A stretch of 64,000 nucleotides of DNA, from positions 1 through 64,000 of the forward strand of contig NZ_JAEUFG010000005.1 of NCBI RefSeq assembly GCF_018588585.1, given 5' to 3'. Source of the stretch: Bacillus sp. SM2101 (GTDB lineage: Bacteria > Bacillota > Bacilli > Bacillales > SM2101). Below are positions 56,704 through 64,000 of the stretch, in pieces. Position numbers and translations under genes: made by a program. The notes below the pieces were generated by a model. It saw only the letters and a program-made list of their open reading frames with translations. It was not told the origin of the DNA and made no database searches. Each line of letters starts with the position of its first letter. Positions within the stretch are counted from its first letter, which is position 1.

Positions 56704-57939
56704 TTATTTCCCCTTCTTTTCGAGCCTGCTAATACGCTTTAGTAATTCAGCTTTCTTGTTTTTTTTATACTCGTCCTTGTCACTAGTGATGTTATAGGCA
56801 AGCCTCGCATATTCTAATGCTATGTCAATTTCTTTAAATTGATGCTCATACACTTTTGCTAATTCAACAGCAGCTTGTATTTGTAACGACATATCATTTG
56901 ATTCGACTAGCTGTTTCCACAAGTCGATTGCTTTTTTTACATTCTTTTCTCTTTTATATATCATGGCTAAATTGAACTTAGCTTTATCAGAATGCTCATC
57001 TTCACTAGTAGCAATGGCTTTATATTTATGACTAGCGCTTTGCTTTTCCCCAAGAGTATCTAACCAACGGGCAATTTCAAACTGTTCGTTGGGGTTTTTC
57101 AAATTGTAATTAGCTAATAATTTTTTTGAGAGGTGTATATATAATGAGATTAAAGAAAGGACATCTGTTTCATTATGGCGTAGCACAGAGAAAATCCCTG
57201 TTGGGTTTTTATTTTGCAAAAAATCAAAGTACAGCAAAGGTGCTAAATATCCAGGAGTATCTTTCCCTCGGTTAATCACAAGCTTTTCTTTTTCCACTGT
57301 AGTTAACCTTACGTTTTCCAATTCATTCTTCCACAACCTTCGAGATGCATGAAATAAATCAAAATGGCCGAACTCTGGTAATTTAGGAACAGACTCCTTA
57401 ATTAATGTATGTCGTGTCTTCACCTGTGGCCAATCAAACGCTTTACCGTTATATGTTACTAATGTAGTATAATCTACATTTGTAAGAAAGCTTTGATAAA
57501 GAGCTACTTCATTTCCAGGAGCAGGCAAAAAATGTTGTCTTATTTTTACCTCGTCCTGAAACACTCTAGCATATCCTAACAAAAATATCGTATTTCCTAC
57601 TCCACCACCTAATCCAGTTGTTTCAGTATCAAAAAAGAACAAATCATGTGGTTGCTTATTTTTTGCTGAAAGAGGGTGTTGAATGTGATGACTTTGCCAC
57701 ATCTCAATTACCTCATGGAGCTCAGCAAACGAGTGTTGACCATGTTTATACCCTATTGGATATGAAACTTCTCTGATAAGACAGTATTGATCATCAAAAA
57801 AATATGGATTTGCCGAAAAAGAAGTCCATTGTTCAAGAAATGGTATAGTATGATCGTCTGTCTTTGAACTTTGGCTATTCTTCTCACTTTCGTTGACAAG
57901 GTGTTTCTTATATAAATTAAGTTTGTTTTTAATAGACAT
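56704..57939 (-). CDS. mrfB: Exonuclease-fold repair protein MrfB (YprB)
   Basis: 411 aa. The RNase H-like DnaQ-type exonuclease domain is in the first half: FFFDTETTGLGGG (metal DxE), TYNGKAFDWPQVK and LRHNETDVLSLISLYIH. The C-terminal third holds TPR-like helices. YprB works with YprA to repair mitomycin C lesions. The ATG ending at 57939 (MSIKNKLNLYKKHL) fits family N-termini, but no good ribosome site is visible before it. A repeat copy separates it from mrfA by about 300 bp. Confidence 0.9.
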   Translation of the reverse strand: MSIKNKLNLYKKHLVNESEKNSQSSKTDDHTIPFLEQWTSFSANPYFFDDQYCLIREVSYPIGYKHGQHSFAELHEVIEMWQSHHIQHPLSAKNKQPHDLFFFDTETTGLGGGVGNTIFLLGYARVFQDEVKIRQHFLPAPGNEVALYQSFLTNVDYTTLVTYNGKAFDWPQVKTRHTLIKESVPKLPEFGHFDLFHASRRLWKNELENVRLTTVEKEKLVINRGKDTPGYLAPLLYFDFLQNKNPTGIFSVLRHNETDVLSLISLYIHLSKKLLANYNLKNPNEQFEIARWLDTLGEKQSASHKYKAIATSEDEHSDKAKFNLAMIYKREKNVKKAIDLWKQLVESNDMSLQIQAAVELAKVYEHQFKEIDIALEYARLAYNITSDKDEYKKNKKAELLKRISRLEKKGK

Positions 57940-58077
57940 AAATAATACTACTTGTAACAACGTAAACAAATGAATGACCATTTGATTTATGTTATCACCG
58001 TATGTTCACCTGCCTCATATCTAATACGAACATAGCCATGAATGCTCTAGAAGTCACATGTCAAATAAATAGCTTAA

Positions 58078-58228
58078 GCTGTTTTGGCATTGATTGTCGC
58101 TGTTCGTTCTAAGCATTAGCACGTTTTCACCTCGTGTTCGTGGTAGCTTTTCTACTATTACGATTATTGAGCTCTATTAAAGCTCATTTAACAGTCATAG
58201 TAACATAGCAATAAAGTTTACGTAAGAG
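58078..58228 (-). repeat. Dispersed intergenic repeat copy inside the mrfA-mrfB gap
   Basis: On the minus strand: TTACTCTTACGTAAACTTTAT, AGCTTTAATAGAGCTCAATA, TACCACGAACACGAGG and CAATGCCAAAACAGC. It begins within 10 bp of the mrfA stop. Confidence 0.78.
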
Positions 58229-58235
58229 TAATAGG

Positions 58236-60482
58236 TTAAAATTGTTCTAGCATGTTAAGCACCGCTCTCTTGCGGTCGTTACCTCCTATTTCGATACCAA
58301 TACAGGATGGACAACCTTCCTCACAAGGACAACGTAATATTAGGTTTCTCGATGCTTTAATGATTAAGTCCTGACTTTTATAGACCTCTTCTGCTAATCC
58401 TATTCCCCCTGGGTAATGATCACAAATAAAGATTGTTGGTTTTCCTGTATGTGTGGCTTTAATTTGTGATACTACATGGAGATCATTACGATCACACATG
58501 ACGTGGATAGGTATAATATGGCTAAATACATTTCTAATCCCAAGTAAAATTTGCTCTAACGCTTTTTCATCTTCGTTATTTTCAACTTTTTGGATTTCAA
58601 GCCATGTAGCACTCGTATGTAATTCTTCTTCGGGTAATTGAATTGGGCCAGAGCCTACATTCTCAAATGAAGACAATTTAATTTTCTTAAATATCGTAGG
58701 TCGAGCATTAATTGTTACATCTCCATAATTCATTGTAGTTGTTTTTCTATTCTTTGTTTGATCTATTTCCAATACTTTTAATTGTATAGCTAAATTAGCG
58801 TCAGTGTAATATTCTACATCCACTTTCTTTACGTACGCTTTCTTATGTTCCCAGTCTAGTTTTTCTACCTGATGTTGGATCCCTTCATGTATATAAATCG
58901 CTTCGTCATGTAAAAGAGTCATAGCGCTAAAACGATCCATTTCGCCAATGATTTTAACATCGGCAATATTTGATTGATCGATAATAACGACATTCTCTTG
59001 TGATGCCGACCTCAGACTAATATTGCTTGCTGGAAAGGATTGATTCGCCCAATAAAATTTCTCACCATTACGATACAACACGCTTTCATCGACTAAATAT
59101 TCCATTATTTCCATCACATCTTGTTTCCCAAATTGTTCATTCTCTCTAAAGGGTAATTCATAAGCTGCACATTTTAGATGGTCAACTAGTATAATTAAAT
59201 TTTCTGGATTGATTCTTGCAGATTCTGGTGATTTTTCAAAGAAGTAGTTTGGGTTGTTCACAATATATTGATCAATTGGAGTAGAGTTAGCTACCATAAT
59301 AATAAGTGCTTCACTGTGACGACGACCTGCACGTCCAGCTTGCTGCCACGTACTTGCAATACTTCCAGGATATCCTGTCATGACACACACTTGTAACTGC
59401 CCAATATCGACCCCCAATTCCAAAGCATTCGTACTCACTACACCCATTATGTTCCCATTGCGTAGACCTTGCTCAATTTCTCTTCGTTGCTTCGGTAAAT
59501 AACCGCCTCTATATCCTCTAATAGATTTTGAACCGAGTTCTTTTTGTACTAGTTGTTGAATATGACTTAATAAAATCTCAACACGTACTCTACTTCTTGC
59601 AAAAACAATTGTTTGAATATGATTTTTTAAAAATCTTTGTGCAAGATCATTGACTTCAACCGTTGCACTTTTTCTAATGTTTAAAGGTTTATTTACAACA
59701 GGCGGATTATAAAAAACAAAATGCTTCCTGCCACTAGGTGCACCGTTGTCATCAATTAAGGTCATTGTGCTTTCTGTTAACCTTTCAGCTAATTCCTTAG
59801 GATTTGCTATAGTCGCTGAAGTACAAATAAAGATCGGATCACTACCATAAAAATTGCAAATTCTTTTAAGCCTGCGTATGACATTCGCGACATGACTTCC
59901 AAACACACCGCGATATGTGTGTAATTCATCAATTACGATATATTTTAAGTTTTCAAAGAGACTAACCCATTTTGTATGATGAGGAAGTATAGCTGAATGT
60001 AACATGTCAGGGTTGGTGATGACAATATGTCCAGCTTTTTTTACTTTTTGTCTAATCGTCGGCGAGGTGTCACCATCATAAGTAAAACTTTTTATATCAA
60101 TCCCCATTTCTGAAATGATCTCATTTAATTCACTCTTTTGATCTTGCGCTAACGCTTTAGTAGGGAAAATATATAATGCGCGGTTCATTTCATCTTGTGC
60201 AACAGCTTGAAGAACTGGAAGATTATAGCATAATGTCTTTCCAGATGCAGTTGGGGTCACCGTTACAATATTCTGTCCATCTTGAACTGCTTCATATGCC
60301 GTACATTGATGTGTATATAATGAGTTTACACCCCTATTATGTAAAGCTGTTTTAATTCTGGAGTCAACATTGTCAGGTATACTCATTGTTTTTGCTTTCT
60401 CTGGCTCTACCTCATGCCAATGTATAATATTATCATTTACTTTAAGTTCGTCAATAATGTCGGACAGCGACTTTTTATTCAC
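58236..60482 (-). CDS. mrfA: DNA repair helicase MrfA (YprA)
   Basis: 748 aa SF2 helicase. Walker A VTPTASGKTLCYNLP; DELH box IVIDELHTYRG; motif VI QAGRAGRRH. The C-terminal MZB/DUF1998 domain has a four-Cys zinc site (LRCPCEEGCPSCIG). It removes mitomycin C adducts independently of UvrABC in B. subtilis. The likely start is the GTG ending at 60482 after GGCGGTG, matching the family N-terminus; the longest frame adds 22 residues. Transcribed toward mrfB, divergent from the Crp/Fnr gene. Confidence 0.95.
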   Translation of the reverse strand: MNKKSLSDIIDELKVNDNIIHWHEVEPEKAKTMSIPDNVDSRIKTALHNRGVNSLYTHQCTAYEAVQDGQNIVTVTPTASGKTLCYNLPVLQAVAQDEMNRALYIFPTKALAQDQKSELNEIISEMGIDIKSFTYDGDTSPTIRQKVKKAGHIVITNPDMLHSAILPHHTKWVSLFENLKYIVIDELHTYRGVFGSHVANVIRRLKRICNFYGSDPIFICTSATIANPKELAERLTESTMTLIDDNGAPSGRKHFVFYNPPVVNKPLNIRKSATVEVNDLAQRFLKNHIQTIVFARSRVRVEILLSHIQQLVQKELGSKSIRGYRGGYLPKQRREIEQGLRNGNIMGVVSTNALELGVDIGQLQVCVMTGYPGSIASTWQQAGRAGRRHSEALIIMVANSTPIDQYIVNNPNYFFEKSPESARINPENLIILVDHLKCAAYELPFRENEQFGKQDVMEIMEYLVDESVLYRNGEKFYWANQSFPASNISLRSASQENVVIIDQSNIADVKIIGEMDRFSAMTLLHDEAIYIHEGIQHQVEKLDWEHKKAYVKKVDVEYYTDANLAIQLKVLEIDQTKNRKTTTMNYGDVTINARPTIFKKIKLSSFENVGSGPIQLPEEELHTSATWLEIQKVENNEDEKALEQILLGIRNVFSHIIPIHVMCDRNDLHVVSQIKATHTGKPTIFICDHYPGGIGLAEEVYKSQDLIIKASRNLILRCPCEEGCPSCIGIEIGGNDRKRAVLNMLEQF

Positions 60483-60621
60483 TACCTGTTCACCGCCTAT
60501 TTTAATTAATATCACATCTATTTTATTGTAACGAATAAACGTTCGCAATGAAAGTTTTTAGTCGCCAAATTATAAAATCTGTTAAAATAAATATAATGAA
60601 AATACTGTGGAGTGGAAAGAA

Positions 60622-61314
60622 ATGAATAAACAAACTATTGAAGACGTTTTAAGAAATGTACCTTTATTTAAAGAACTTATAAATACTGAATTAAAGGAAA
60701 TTGTAAATATTGCAATCACCAGAACGTACCAAAAAGGGACTCATATTTTCATGCATGAAGACCCGTTAGATTATGTGTATTTTATACATACTGGTAAGGT
60801 AAAGATATATAAAAATGATATTCAAGGGAAAGAACAGATTGTATCTGTATTAAGTGATGGAGATATGTTTCCACACGTAGGTTTTTTTAGAAAAGGCAAT
60901 TATCCAGCTTCGTCATTCGCTGTCGAAAGTACTGCTGTTGTAGCAATTTCTATCTCTAATTTTGAACAATTACTTTTACAACATCCAGAAGTTTGTATTA
61001 AACTATTTAGAGTGATGGGTGAAAAAATTATCGATTTACAAAAGAGACTTGAAGAACAAATTTTAAATAATACATATGAACAAATCGTTAAGCTGTTATT
61101 AAGACTTTCAGAAACTCACGGAACGGAAGTTGATAACCATACTAGAGTGCTGTCGACCCAATTCACCAATAAGGAACTAGCTAATATGATTGGTACGACT
61201 AGGGAAACAATAAGTAGAACGATCACAAAGCTTAAAAAACAAGGATATATTACAGTGAATTGCGATGGCAACCTTGTTATTGATGTAAGCAAGTTCGAAT
61301 CAGAAATCTTGTGA
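60622..61314 (+). CDS. Crp/Fnr-family transcriptional regulator
   Basis: 230 aa. The N-terminal cyclic-nucleotide-like sensor domain (about 10-125, PLFKELINTELKEIV) is followed by the dimer helix and an HTH. The recognition helix TTRETISRTI carries the R-E-x3-R residues that read TGTGA in Crp. It has only two cysteines, and no Fe-S cluster set, so the signal is not the Bacillus Fnr cluster. The ATG at 60622 is 9 bp after GGAG. It is convergent with hcp, which carries a matching operator. Confidence 0.9.
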   Translation: MNKQTIEDVLRNVPLFKELINTELKEIVNIAITRTYQKGTHIFMHEDPLDYVYFIHTGKVKIYKNDIQGKEQIVSVLSDGDMFPHVGFFRKGNYPASSFAVESTAVVAISISNFEQLLLQHPEVCIKLFRVMGEKIIDLQKRLEEQILNNTYEQIVKLLLRLSETHGTEVDNHTRVLSTQFTNKELANMIGTTRETISRTITKLKKQGYITVNCDGNLVIDVSKFESEIL

Positions 61315-61328
61315 GTTAAAGGCTAAAA

Positions 61329-61475
61329 GCTCTTTTTAAAAGCGATTACGAAATGGACAATAAGGTAAAGTTCTATATGAAGTCCAAAACTTTGAAGATA
61401 GAAAAACATCCGAATCGCAGGTTATATACAAATTTAGCTCTTTTACGAAAACAACAATTAATGCAAAGACAACCA
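61329..61475 (+). repeat. Dispersed repeat, degenerate copy
   Basis: GCTCTTTTTAAAAGC head, ACATCCGAATCGCAGG and AACAACAATTAATGCAAAGACAACC. Low similarity. Confidence 0.4.
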
Positions 61476-61477
61476 AA

Positions 61478-61509
61478 AAGATGAGTTGCTAGAGCAGCAA
61501 CTCATTTTT
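61478..61509. terminator. Bidirectional terminator between the Crp/Fnr gene and hcp
   Basis: ATGAGTTGCT/AGCAACTCAT, with TTTTT on the + side and TTTTT on the minus side. Confidence 0.88.
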
Positions 61510-61582
61510 CATGTTCCCAAACTGTTATTACTCAGAGTGAGTGTAAATTGGTCATCCGAAAAAACAAACTTACCTTAGTGAA

Positions 61583-62878
61583 CTAAATAGTTAAGGATAA
61601 CATTTGTTCCATATCGTCCTGCGCATTATCAATTAATTGGAGGTTGAATGTTTCTTGTAAAACGTTCAGGACTCCCTCAGAAATAAACTCTGGTGGCTTA
61701 GGCCCAATGCGAATATCTTTAATGCCTAAACTAAATAAACCAAGTAAAATTGCTACGGCTTTTTGCTCGAACCAAGAAAGAACAATACTGATTGGTAAAT
61801 CATTTACTTCACATTCAAAAGCATCAGCTAAAGCAAGTGCTATTTTTACCGTTGAGCCTGAATTATTACATTGACCTAAATCAATATAGCGAGGAATTTC
61901 TGTCCCTGGTACCGTGCCATAGTCTACATCATTAAAACGAAACTTCCCACAAGATGTAGTTAAGATAACTGTTTCTGGTGGCAAAGATGTAGCTAGCTCT
62001 CGGTAGTACTCTCCACCTTTTCCTGGAGCATCGCATCCAGCTATAACAAAAAACCTTTTAATTTTGCCATCCTTAACTGCTTGGATAACTTCAGGTGCCA
62101 AGCCTAATACTGTTTCATGATGGAAGCCGGTTACTAATGTTTGTTCTGATTCAATGTTTGCATCTGGTAATTGGAGTGCTCTATTTATTAAAGGAGTGAA
62201 ATCATCATTCTCTATTTTTTGAACATTTTCCAAGCCAGCTACTTCATATGAATACATTCGATCTGCATACGTGCCCTTAATCGGCATTACACAGTTTGTG
62301 GTTGCTAAAATAGCACCAGGAAACTTTTCAAATAATCTACGTTGGTCATACCATGCTTTTCCTATATTCCCTTTTAAATGCTGATATTTTTTTAATTCTG
62401 GATAACCATGTGCAGGGAGCATTTCTGAGTGAGTATAAATGTTTATCCCTTTCCCTTTTGTTTGCTCAAGCAACTCTTGCAAAGCAAATAAATTATGACC
62501 AGTTACTACGATACACTTTCCTTCAATTTTATTTTGAGAAACTGTTATTGGCTGGGGTATACCTAAACGTTCAGTATGAGCTTTATCAAGTACGTCCATG
62601 ATACGAACTGCTGCTTGCCCTACCTTCATTGCCATATCAATATGTTCTTCAACATTAAAATTTGAATTCGTTAACGTCATATAAAGTGCTTCATGAGTCG
62701 TTGCATCAACAAATGGATCGGTATATCCAAGTTGATTAGCATGTGTCCTGTATGCAGCGATGCCCTTTAAACCAAATACGATTGTATCTTGTAAGCTTGC
62801 GATCGTTTCATCCTTTCCACATACACCAACCACTTTACACCCTCCTGATGGAGTTTGTTCACATTGATAACAAAACAT
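61583..62878 (-). CDS. hcp: Hydroxylamine reductase / hybrid cluster protein, short class III type
   Basis: 431 aa, about 110 residues shorter than the usual Hcp, as in class III proteins. The N-terminal Fe-S ligands are Cys3-x2-Cys6-x7-Cys14-x5-Cys20 (MFCYQCEQTPSGGC). Hybrid cluster residues are in ITTSCGKFRFND and YIDLGQCNNSGSTVKIA. The protein reduces hydroxylamine or nitric oxide to protect from nitrosative stress. The ATG ending at 62878 follows AAGGGGAG. No hcr reductase gene is adjacent. A class II Crp/Fnr operator precedes it. Confidence 0.93.
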   Translation of the reverse strand: MFCYQCEQTPSGGCKVVGVCGKDETIASLQDTIVFGLKGIAAYRTHANQLGYTDPFVDATTHEALYMTLTNSNFNVEEHIDMAMKVGQAAVRIMDVLDKAHTERLGIPQPITVSQNKIEGKCIVVTGHNLFALQELLEQTKGKGINIYTHSEMLPAHGYPELKKYQHLKGNIGKAWYDQRRLFEKFPGAILATTNCVMPIKGTYADRMYSYEVAGLENVQKIENDDFTPLINRALQLPDANIESEQTLVTGFHHETVLGLAPEVIQAVKDGKIKRFFVIAGCDAPGKGGEYYRELATSLPPETVILTTSCGKFRFNDVDYGTVPGTEIPRYIDLGQCNNSGSTVKIALALADAFECEVNDLPISIVLSWFEQKAVAILLGLFSLGIKDIRIGPKPPEFISEGVLNVLQETFNLQLIDNAQDDMEQMLSLTI

Positions 62879-62916
62879 GTCTATCTCCCCTTTAAAAACG
62901 GAATTTTCATGTTTTA

Positions 62917-62958
62917 GCATACATCTTTCGCATACTATCAATTGTGATGTTAATCACT
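62917..62958 (-). promoter_or_regulatory. Crp/Fnr-dependent class II promoter of hcp
   Basis: Palindrome TGTGATGTTAATCACT at 62943-62958 (as read on the + strand). A TATGCT -10 element at 62917-62922 lies 31 bp downstream, centre to centre, placing the palindrome near -41. Confidence 0.78.
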
Positions 62959-63100
62959 TTTATGCATAATTTACAAAATGTTCACATTTATACCATTTTT
63001 TCATTACATGACATGAGATACTTTGTGTGTTTTTTTGTGCCCTTTCCGAACGAAGCGCATAAGTTATAGCGAATAAACTTTTTTAATTGAGGTGAAAGTT

Positions 63101-63568
63101 GTGAGTTCAGACAATAATAAATTATCTAAAAATCTAGAGAACGAATTCAATGGCTTAATCAAATCGATGAATGAATTCATTAGTGAAAATCCTTTTAAAC
63201 GGATATTTGAGTCTCTTGATGACCTACTTAGAGAGCCCCTCTTCATTCAACAAATACCTATACGAACATTTGAAACAGATAAAGAGTATGTTATTAATGC
63301 AGAATTACCTGGTGTTAAGCGAGAGCAAATAAGCCTTGAATTCTTCGAACATTATGTAACGATCTCACTTAATAACAGCGAAATAATTGAAGAGACAAAT
63401 GATAAACAACAAACATACCAAAAAATGCATACATTCCAACAGGCTTCAAGAACCGTTCACGTTCCCTACAAAATCCCAGAGCAAAACGTAACGGCAACAT
63501 TTAGGGACGGCCTACTAGATATACGTATTCCACGCCAACAGCGCAAGCGGATATCCATTCAGGAATAG
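63101..63568 (+). CDS. Small heat-shock protein (Hsp20/alpha-crystallin)
   Basis: 155 aa. The alpha-crystallin domain (about 55-145) shows VINAELPGVKREQI and the ATFRDGLLDIRIP end (A-x-x-x-GLL, a variant of the AxxxGVL motif). An ATP-independent holdase. The start is the GTG at 63101, 8 bp after GAGG. The 55-residue N-terminal arm is helical and basic. No CIRCE box was found in the short upstream gap, so control is not HrcA as far as I can see. Confidence 0.9.
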   Translation: MSSDNNKLSKNLENEFNGLIKSMNEFISENPFKRIFESLDDLLREPLFIQQIPIRTFETDKEYVINAELPGVKREQISLEFFEHYVTISLNNSEIIEETNDKQQTYQKMHTFQQASRTVHVPYKIPEQNVTATFRDGLLDIRIPRQQRKRISIQE

Positions 63569-63581
63569 AACTTCATTAAAT

Positions 63582-63690
63582 GCTCTTTCGTAAACCTTCT
63601 TGCTATTAAACAGAATGATGAGTATAAATACAACTCAATAATTCTAAGAGTAGATAAAGTTCCACGAACGCTAGTGTGTGTATATCAAAG
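63582..63690 (+). repeat. Dispersed intergenic repeat, partial copy
   Basis: GCTCTTTCGTAAACCTTCTT, GAATGATGAGTATAAATAC and TTCCACGAACGCTAGTGTG. Confidence 0.7.
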
Positions 63691-63715
63691 AAGAAGTGAA
63701 AAAATCAATACTATA

Positions 63716-63754
63716 TAAAAAAGCAGCGAAGAAAATATTCATTCGCTGCTTTTT
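63716..63754. terminator. Terminator after the 49-aa gene
   Basis: AAAAGCAGCGAA/TTCGCTGCTTTT stem; T run in both directions. Confidence 0.85.
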
Positions 63755-63764
63755 ATGTATTCCA

Positions 63765-63914
63765 TTAGGAATTTTTGTGAGATTCACTTCCGTATTTCGG
63801 ATTATTTTCTGGAGTTGAATCATGTTGAATGGACTGCTCATTAGCAAATTCAGTCTCATTCCTATTGTTCGGATATTTATTTTGTCTCTTTCGGTTATTG
63901 TTTTGATTAGTCAT
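63765..63914 (-). CDS. Small Asn-rich SASP-like protein, 49 aa
   Basis: An ATG 7 bp after AGGAGG opens 49 codons: MTNQNNNRKRQNKYPNN then ETEFANEQS and a polar tail. The TEFA.E block is reminiscent of the germination protease site of gamma-type SASP. Not assigned to a family with certainty. It follows directly on another small gene at the window edge. Confidence 0.6.
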   Translation of the reverse strand: MTNQNNNRKRQNKYPNNRNETEFANEQSIQHDSTPENNPKYGSESHKNS

Positions 63915-63925
63915 TCATATTCCTC

Positions 63926-64000
63926 CTAGTTATCGTTTTTATTATTCATTTCCTTTTTAGGACGTTTTTGTGTAAATTGGTTTCCAAATTCCATGTTTGT
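63926..64000 (-). CDS. Small hydrophilic protein, 3' end only
   Basis: The last 24 codons of a gene that enters from the right edge: EFGNQFTQKRPKKEMNNKNDN. Its stop overlaps the AGGAGG of the next small gene. The EFGNQF and basic Asn-rich tail resemble its neighbour. It could also begin at the ATG near the edge. Confidence 0.4.
   Translation of the reverse strand, partial: TNMEFGNQFTQKRPKKEMNNKNDN

Noticed and set aside
12380..63690. CRISPR array as explanation for the repeated blocks
   Set aside because: Copies are scattered, in both orientations, degenerate and too long; no spacer pattern and no cas genes.

Overview
The window is an AT-rich chromosomal segment from a spore-forming member of the Bacillaceae. 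The evidence is gene order. From ypjP through ypiP, brxA (yphP), ilvD, ypgR, ypgQ, bsaA, metA, cspD, ypzA, ypeQ, ypeP, sspL, ypbS, dynA (ypbR), ypwA, ypvA, ypsC, rnpB, gpsB, ypsA, cotD, yprB and yprA, the genes follow the order remembered for the Bacillus subtilis ypjP-yprA region. Spore genes (sspL, cotD, a YjcZ-type peptide and several small SASP-like genes) confirm a sporulating Firmicute. Most genes are on the minus strand.

Layout. 1-1.5 kb: copper homeostasis (copA 5' part, csoR) and a half-size siroheme-reductase-like gene, each behind a CsoR-like operator. 1.7-3 kb: tatC and tatA, with a strongly foldable segment before tatC. 3.1-9.8 kb: ilvA, dfrA behind a secreted lethal-factor-type metalloprotease, a glutamate/dicarboxylate symporter, ypjP and a methyltransferase. 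9.9-19.7 kb: brxA, ilvD, a LysR regulator with an Asp/Glu racemase, a HEAT-repeat CvfC protein, a secreted NlpC/P60 hydrolase, an ABC-F ATPase and an HD hydrolase. 20-29 kb: degV, bsaA, fhs, metA, an endonuclease I-like protein and small membrane proteins. 29-38 kb: methyltransferase, topB, HD-GYP phosphodiesterase, cspD, ypzA, ypeQ, ypeP and an EamA transporter. 38-45 kb: sspL, a sulfurtransferase, ypbS and the giant dynamin-like dynA. 45-49 kb: a CheX-like protein and the cbaDBA ba3 oxidase operon. 49-60.5 kb: carboxypeptidase, DinG-like helicase, rRNA methyltransferase, RNase P RNA, gpsB, ypsA, cotD and the mrfB/mrfA repair pair. 60.6-64 kb: a Crp/Fnr regulator, a short class III-type hydroxylamine reductase, a small heat-shock protein and tiny Asn/Lys-rich genes.

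Two cross-window signals stand out. First, a degenerate dispersed intergenic repeat of about 150-170 bp occurs at least a dozen times in both orientations, twice in tandem. One copy supplies the end and stop codon of the LysR gene and another separates mrfA from mrfB. Second, near-identical Crp/Fnr palindromes (TGTGA-N6-TCACT) lie upstream of both the ba3 oxidase operon and hcp, and a Crp/Fnr regulator gene is convergent with hcp. This suggests a small low-oxygen/nitrosative regulon encoded in the window.

All calls come from reading the sequence and from memory of families. No searches were run. Starts were moved from the longest ORF wherever a Shine-Dalgarno sequence pointed to a better codon.
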